This document shows positions 23,120-27,222 of a stretch of DNA of 27,222 bases, piece after piece. Numbering within the stretch: the stretch's first letter is position 1; every line of letters starts with the position of its first letter. The notes beneath the pieces were generated by a model. The model was not told the DNA's origin. It worked only from the letters and a program-made list of their open reading frames with translations, and did no database searches. A program made the translations under genes and the position numbers. Origin of the DNA: Haliea sp040222615 (GTDB lineage: Bacteria > Pseudomonadota > Gammaproteobacteria > Pseudomonadales > Halieaceae); contig NZ_JAVKCQ010000123.1 in assembly GCF_040222615.1 (NCBI RefSeq), positions 1-27,222 on the forward strand, in the 5' to 3' direction.

Positions 23120-23986
23120 CTATCTCCCCAGGTACACCGCGGTAATTTGTTCCCTGACATGCCCCAGCTCCCTACTGATTGCCAGGCGCGCCTGTAGATC
23201 CGCCTCTTGCTGCGCCGGGGTCAGGTCTTTCTTGCTGGGCCCACCGCCATGGGGGGATGGCCAGCCGGTGAGTTCCAGGTAGCGCTGCTGGGCATAGGCG
23301 TGGCGCAGTCCGTGCATTTTCGATAGGCCCGCATTGGCTGTGTGGCGCTCGTAGATCCTCAGCTGCTCGATATAGCTGCGTCCTCGGGGGATCAGGGCCC
23401 CCACCCCGGCCAGGCGCTTGGCCTGCTCCAGCAGGGCGCGTTGCTCGCGGGTGCGGATGGGGACGGTGCGTTCCCGGCCACCCTTGGTCCAGCTGGCTTT
23501 CAGGTGCAGGTGGTCGCCCCGATCCGCCCAACGGGGCCGGATTTTTAGGGCTTCCTCCCTACGGAGGCCAAAGGCCCTCTGCAGACGGAGGCTGATCCGC
23601 ACATGCTCATCCTTGACCTGGTCAAGCTGTTCGCGGGCCAGGCCCCTGGCCTTGCTGCTGTCGGACACGAACTGCCGGTCCGGTATGCCATAGAAATCAT
23701 TGGAACCGGCCACGACCGCTCGCCTGTTAACCTTCTCCGCCCACCAACGTAAACAGCTCATGCGGTTCTTGATGGTGCCTGGGGAGAGGCTTTGCCCCAG
23801 CCAGTGCTCTACCAGGGCCCGCACATGTTTCTGCCTCAGGGAGGTGGCCTGCAGCTGCCTAAAACCCAGCTCGTGCAACTGGTTGGCGATGGCCGTCAGC
23901 TGCCGTTCCCGGCCCACTCGGGTTTCAAAGCTGCCTTCGTGGCTGTGTCGGCATAACACTTTCAGTTGGTAGTTCAGGTCGCGCAT
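23120..23986 (-). CDS. Second tyrosine recombinase (integrase-domain protein of the MRDLNYQL type)
   Basis: A 288-residue recombinase of a distinct subfamily found on integrative elements of Pseudomonas-like bacteria (start MRDLNYQLKVLCRHSHEGSF). The N-terminal core-binding domain is about 27-100. In the catalytic domain I see Arg142 (FGLRREEALKI), Lys168 (ASWTKGGRERTVPIR), His225/Arg228 (MHGLRHAYAQQRY), His276 (ELGHVREQ) and Tyr285 (ITAVYLGR), only three residues from the C-terminus. I chose the ATG at 23986, with AAGGAT 9 bases upstream, because the longer frame adds 11 unusual residues. It is the first gene of the recombinase trio. It is only distantly similar to the other integrase, so it is not a recent duplicate. 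Confidence 0.88.
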   Translation of the reverse strand: MRDLNYQLKVLCRHSHEGSFETRVGRERQLTAIANQLHELGFRQLQATSLRQKHVRALVEHWLGQSLSPGTIKNRMSCLRWWAEKVNRRAVVAGSNDFYGIPDRQFVSDSSKARGLAREQLDQVKDEHVRISLRLQRAFGLRREEALKIRPRWADRGDHLHLKASWTKGGRERTVPIRTREQRALLEQAKRLAGVGALIPRGRSYIEQLRIYERHTANAGLSKMHGLRHAYAQQRYLELTGWPSPHGGGPSKKDLTPAQQEADLQARLAISRELGHVREQITAVYLGR

Positions 23987-24154
23987 AGTGTTGATCCTTC
24001 GGTGAGTGTTTCTGATCACCTGGCAACAAAAGCTGCGCAGGCCCGCTGGGCGGTACGATCACGGGACACCAATCCCGGTTGACCTGAATGTGTCTGGCCA
24101 TAGACAGCACGGTGTGTTTTCGCAGAAAACTGGCCCGTGCAAACCAACGGTTAT

Positions 24155-24169
24155 CCAGCCTGAGGCTGG
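24155..24169. repeat. Short perfect inverted repeat
   Basis: CCAGCC, TGA, GGCTGG. It lies about 170 bases upstream of the second recombinase start (minus strand). Confidence 0.5.
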
Positions 24170-24200
24170 GGTGGAATTACCTCCTGAGTGGAATGTGCTG

Positions 24201-24223
24201 AACGCGCTGACCGTCAGCGCGTT
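24201..24223. repeat. Perfect 23-base palindrome with 11-base arms
   Basis: The arm AACGCGCTGAC is followed by one C and then by its exact reverse complement. A near-perfect dyad with a single central base is typical of a dimeric-protein operator. It lies about 215 bases upstream of the second recombinase start. Confidence 0.8.
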
Positions 24224-24418
24224 TGCCGGGTTGAAGAAAACAGTGGGTGGCCGAGGGCAGGGGCCCGCGACAGCAACTGTGGCGTTTGAAAAAATCCCAG
24301 AAAGAGCGGAATAGATTGGAAGGGGCGATGCCCAGACTATAAAGCACCGTGGTGGTTCGAAGATGGACCCGGTCATCACTGACCGCTGCGTCGGGGAAGG
24401 CCCTGGGCGACGCTTTCA

Positions 24419-24500
24419 GCAGATTCCAATACCACCAGAATCTGCCTACCCCGTTTGCATATGCAAGGTGGGGTCTTCCTTGCCACTTTTCCGTAGTGGC
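24419..24500. repeat. Three tandem hairpins
   Basis: First: GCAGATTC and GAATCTGC with an 11-base loop (24419-24445). Second: outer arms ACCCC and GGGGT around the 12-base palindrome TTGCATATGCAA (24448-24474). Third: GCCACT and AGTGGC with a 7-base loop (24482-24500... the last arm ends at 24500). They are separated by only 2 and about 8 bases, which looks more like a folded RNA or a multi-protein site than random dyads. Confidence 0.65.
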
Positions 24501-24501
24501 C

Positions 24502-24546
24502 ACGGGTAATTTCTAGTGCTGAAAGGACTCTACCACAACGGGTAAT
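24502..24546 (+). repeat. Nine-base direct repeat
   Basis: ACGGGTAAT occurs at 24502-24510 and again at 24538-24546, a 36-base period. It could be a pair of arm-type protein sites. Confidence 0.5.
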
Positions 24547-24585
24547 ATGGCTGTCACAGAAAGCCCTGTCAACGGATGGCGGGAT

Positions 24586-24615
24586 AAAAAACCCCGTCAA
24601 AGTGCGACGGGGTTT
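24586..24615 (-). terminator. Strong intrinsic terminator reading on the minus strand
   Basis: Ten-base perfect arms (AAACCCCGTC and GACGGGGTTT) enclose a 7-base loop (24589-24615). On the minus strand the stem is followed by an uninterrupted T-run (complement of the A-run at 24586-24591). On the plus strand only three T's follow. No minus-strand gene lies upstream of it for 280 bases, so the transcript it would end is unknown. Confidence 0.75.
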
Positions 24616-24634
24616 GTGGTTACAGTGTAACCAC
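24616..24634. repeat. Perfect inverted repeat next to the terminator
   Basis: GTGGTTAC, AGT, GTAACCAC. It abuts the terminator stem directly; in a minus-strand RNA it would be a second hairpin just before the terminator. Confidence 0.6.
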
Positions 24635-24733
24635 TTTGGGGAGAGACGGTTTGCGTGGGAATGCGACAAGCCAGGCTGCGCCAGGCCAAAGTTCAGCGAA
24701 GGAGCGGCTGTGAGTGAGGCGGCGTTTCGGTGC

Positions 24734-24791
24734 GGGCGCAAGACGTTGCGCCCACGTCACTACTCGCTTTCGCTTTGTAGTGACGTGGGCG
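24734..24791. repeat. Two overlapping, mutually exclusive hairpins
   Basis: Hairpin A: GGGCGCAA, a 4-base loop, TTGCGCCC (24734-24753). Hairpin B: a 15-base perfect arm pair (24749-24763 with 24777-24791) around a 13-base loop made of the repeat TCGCTT. They share bases 24749-24753, so only one can form at a time in a single strand. Confidence 0.75.
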
Positions 24792-24847
24792 GAGGCCCTC
24801 TTACCCTCTTCCATTCCCAGCAAACTCGCCCAGTCTGGGTGTCAAAA

Positions 24848-24909
24848 TGGGTGGAATTGGATGGACAAATGGAGGTTGTTGTGTTAGTCTAATTGGGTGG
24901 AAATGGATG
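24848..24909 (+). repeat. Direct repeat flanking the fic start
   Basis: A 16-base word, TGGGTGGAATTGGATG, at 24848-24863 recurs at 24894-24909 with one change (the second copy has AAATGG). The second copy covers the fic start codons. It could be an operator pair for autoregulation, or a remnant of a short duplication. Confidence 0.55.
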
Positions 24910-25976
24910 AATATACGGATGGCGGCGTGCACACAGACACATTGATCATTACGCCAGAAGTGCTGAATCTCATCGCCGCGATCGATGAGTTCAAAGGCGC
25001 GTGGGCGGCTATTGGGCGTATTGCACCGGAACAACTGACCTCCCTGCGCCGGGTAGCCACCATCGAAAGTATCGGCTCCTCCACCCGAATCGAGGGTGCC
25101 CGGTTGACGGACGTGGAGGTAGAGCGTTTGCTGGCTAATCTGAATATCAAGGATTTTGCCTCCCGCGACGAGGAGGAGGTCGCAGGTTATGCACAGGTGA
25201 TGGAACTGGTCTTCGCCAGTTGGTCCGAAATCACGCTGACTGAAAACCATATCAAGCATCTCCACCGGGACCTTCTGAAGTATTCATCGAAAGATCAACG
25301 CCATTGCGGCAAGTACAAGACGCTGGATAACCACGTCGAGGCCTTTGGCCCGGAGGGAGAGAGCCTGGGGGTGGTGTTCAGGACCGCCACACCTTTCGAT
25401 ACACCGCGGCTGATGAAGGAGTTGGTCGATTGGGCGCGATCAAGCCTGGAGAAAGCTGATCTTCACCCTCTGGTGGTGGTCGCCATTTTCGTCGTGGTGT
25501 TTCTGGAAATTCATCCTTTCCAGGACGGCAACGGTCGCCTGTCCCGGGTCCTGACCACGTTGCTGCTACTCCGGGCCGGTTATGCATATGTGCCCTACAG
25601 TTCCCTGGAAGGTGTCATTGAGCAGAGCAAGGAGCAGTACTACCTCGCATTGCGACAGACCCAGGTGACCATCCGCAGTGAGAGCCCCGATTGGCAACCG
25701 TGGCTGGTGTATTTCCTTCGCTCGCTGATAGCACAAAAGGATAGTTTGGAGCGGAAGATTCGACGGGAGCGTTTGATCCTCGGAAACCTGCCCGAATTGT
25801 CGCAGCAGTTGCTGGAAATCTGTCGAGAGCGGGGGCGGTTGACGGTAGCTGAGGCGTCCGCTGCGACTGGCAGGAATCGGAACACCATCAAGGACCACAT
25901 AAAGGTGCTCACTGAAGCCGGACACCTTACCCGGCATGGCGCCGGACGGGGCACCTGGTATTCCCTGGGCCAGTAA
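24897..25976 (+). CDS. Fic-family AMP-transferase with built-in inhibitory helix and C-terminal winged helix
   Basis: Fic proteins transfer AMP (or another NMP) from a nucleotide to a hydroxyl side chain of a target protein. In this 359-residue protein the core motif HPFQDGNGRLSR (206-217) has the catalytic His206 and the phosphate-binding GNGR. The inhibitory motif [S/T]xxxE[G/N] is SSTRIEG with Glu66, upstream of the Fic core, so this is a class II, self-inhibited protein needing no separate antitoxin. The C-terminal 50 residues (LTVAEASAATGRNRNTIKDH) form a winged helix that may bind DNA. The start is GTG 24897 or ATG 24903; an in-frame TAG at 24885 rules out longer forms and no convincing RBS is seen. 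Target unknown. Confidence 0.9.
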   Translation: MEMDEYTDGGVHTDTLIITPEVLNLIAAIDEFKGAWAAIGRIAPEQLTSLRRVATIESIGSSTRIEGARLTDVEVERLLANLNIKDFASRDEEEVAGYAQVMELVFASWSEITLTENHIKHLHRDLLKYSSKDQRHCGKYKTLDNHVEAFGPEGESLGVVFRTATPFDTPRLMKELVDWARSSLEKADLHPLVVVAIFVVVFLEIHPFQDGNGRLSRVLTTLLLLRAGYAYVPYSSLEGVIEQSKEQYYLALRQTQVTIRSESPDWQPWLVYFLRSLIAQKDSLERKIRRERLILGNLPELSQQLLEICRERGRLTVAEASAATGRNRNTIKDHIKVLTEAGHLTRHGAGRGTWYSLGQ

Positions 25977-26028
25977 CTATTTCAGTCACCGCCGCATCTG
26001 ATGAATCGCACCAGGCTCGGCGGCTTCT

Positions 26029-27222
26029 TTGGACGTGGCATTGTCCAGCCATCCGTTACAGGCTGGTTCGTTCGATCTCTCTGGGCGGAACCACCATGTT
26101 GGCACAAGGCAGGAAGGGTCTGCCCCTGTTTATGGGCATGGCCTTGGCAAAACTGCCTACGAACGGCATCAACCCGAGCAAACACTTCTCTACCAACTCG
26201 TCGAAGCGCACTACCCTGCCCTGGTGGACCAGCTTGCCCAGCAGGGCAAATCCCTACCCGACCATGTCCACAGGGATTTTGAGGCCTATCTCAAGTGCGG
26301 CCGTCTGGAATACGGATTCCTGCGGGTGCGTTGCGACAAATGCCACTTCGAGCGTCTGGTGGCATTTTCCTGCAAGCGGCGCGGATTTTGCCCCAGCTGT
26401 GGCGCCCGCCGCATGGCGGAGACCGCCGCTCTGCTAGCCGAGGAGGTGTTTCCCGATGTCCCGCTTCGTCAGTGGGTCATCAGTTTCCCCTTTCCTCTGC
26501 GCTATCTGTTCGCCGCCCATCCCCAGGCAATGGGCAAGGTGCTGGGCATCGCGTACCGGGCGATCTCGACCCACCTGATCCACAAGGCTGGGTACTCACT
26601 CAAGGAATGCACCACCGGCGCAGTCACACTGATCCAGCGCTTCGGATCCGCGCTCAACTTGAATATTCACTTTCACGTCCTGTTCCTGGATGGCGTCTAT
26701 GCGTATCGCGACAACCGACCACCACGATTTCAACGCGTCAAGGCACCGGATAAAGGCGAGTTGGAGGGCCTGGTTCAACTGATCAGCAAACGCGTGGGGG
26801 CGCTGCCTGGAACGACAAGGCTTACTGGAACAGGACATGGAGAGCGCCTGGCTGGATCTCGACCCTGCCGAAGACACCGATGCCATGCCCCAGATCCTGG
26901 GCAGTTCCGTCTCCTACCGCATCGCCGTCGGCCCGCAGCAGGGGCGAAAGGCTTTTATGATCCGCACCATCCGGCCACTGGAGCGACCTGATCCCGGACT
27001 GGAGCGGGTGGCTAAGGCCAATGGGTTCTCTCTCCACGCCGGTGTGAGCTGTGAGGGACACGAACGAAATAAACGGCAACGACATCGCCCGTCCCGCCGT
27101 CGCTGTTCCTCGTCTATCTCTCAGTTCCACGGGTAAGGTGGTATACACCCTGAAGACCCCCTACCGGGACGGGACGACCCAGGTGGCCTTCGATCCGGTG
27201 GATTTCATCGCCCGATTGGCGG
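26029..27222 (+). pseudogene. IS91-family transposase, broken by two frameshifts and cut by the window edge
   Basis: This is an HUH-type rolling-circle transposase. The first frame (to about 26800) holds the N-terminal zinc-binding part (CDKCHFERLVAFSCKRRGFC, then PSCGARRM) and the HUH motif in NLNIHFHVLFLDGVY (HFH at 26668-26676). At a run of five G's (26796-26800) the homology jumps to the next frame; removing one G restores KRVG followed by RCLERQGLLEQD. The second frame runs through GSSVSYRIAVGPQQGRKAF to about 27073. There the homology moves to the third frame (IARPAV at 27084, then LKTPYRDGTTQVAFDPVDFI) to the edge. The segment before IARP, where the family has LCRYI, seems deleted. No ATG precedes the conserved region in frame, so the start is uncertain. 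Confidence 0.88.

Larger units (their letters stand above)
23987..24896. other. Palindrome-rich non-coding region of the island
   Basis: No reading frame here has a plausible protein, RBS and start together; frames of about 100 codons exist on both strands but look like chance frames in GC-rich DNA. The region holds at least eight perfect inverted repeats, two pairs of direct repeats and a strong minus-strand terminator-like hairpin, each listed separately. It separates the minus-strand recombinase trio from the plus-strand fic gene, so both promoters should be in it. Confidence 0.6.

Noticed and set aside
24353..24360. TTCGAA as a trace of a second tRNA-derived attachment site
   Set aside because: Only six bases match the tRNA T-loop; the flanks do not, so this is chance.
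24419..24615. Retron-type msr/msd RNA
   Set aside because: The hairpins invite the idea, but there is no reverse transcriptase gene nearby in the window.
24059..24741. Frames of about 100 codons on both strands in the non-coding part of the island
   Set aside because: They overlap one another, lack RBS and family resemblance, and cut through the inverted repeats.
26001..26282. Separate small ORF upstream of the IS91 transposase
   Set aside because: It reads in a different frame across the conserved transposase region and has no family resemblance.

Overview
The window looks like a chromosomal segment of a GC-rich marine-type gammaproteobacterium. The gene content and order (prfC, proS, FmdB-aspS-ruvCAB-ybgC-tolQRAB-pal-cpoB-queE-queC-tRNA-Lys) and the protein sequences fit the Cellvibrionales/Halieaceae neighbourhood. 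That placement is by family resemblance only; no search was run. No rRNA, CRISPR array or plasmid origin was seen.

Bases 1-10,400 hold mixed housekeeping and metabolic genes on both strands: a truncated exported or anchored protein at the left edge, release factor 3, a glutathione peroxidase, an acyl-lipid desaturase with a C-terminal coiled coil, a gamma-glutamylpolyamine-synthetase-like enzyme with a LuxR-type regulator upstream, an AraC-type regulator, a small lytic transglycosylase behind prolyl-tRNA synthetase, and an HU-family protein with a histone-H1-like Lys/Ala tail.

Bases 10,500-21,790 are almost continuous plus-strand coding. A FmdB zinc ribbon precedes an aspartyl-tRNA synthetase that carries residues of the non-discriminating type. 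A good LexA box (CTGT-N8-ACAG) lies just before ruvCAB. The Holliday-junction genes run by 4-base start/stop overlaps into ybgC and the complete Tol-Pal envelope system. TolA is short and has 18 tandem XPKP units in place of most of the usual helical stalk. CpoB, QueE, QueC and a tRNA-Lys(UUU) complete the block.

Bases 21,790-27,222 look like an integrated mobile region next to tRNA-Lys. A tightly packed minus-strand trio (integrase-domain recombinase, AlpA/Xis-like HTH protein, second tyrosine recombinase) reads toward the tRNA. Behind it lies about 0.9 kb without a convincing gene but crowded with perfect inverted repeats, direct repeats and a strong minus-strand terminator hairpin. Then come a self-inhibited Fic AMP-transferase with a C-terminal winged helix and an IS91-family transposase broken by two frameshifts that runs off the right edge. 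The other end of the island is outside the window.

The most promising undescribed material is the structured non-coding region (about 24,020-24,896) and the paired-recombinase module beside it.
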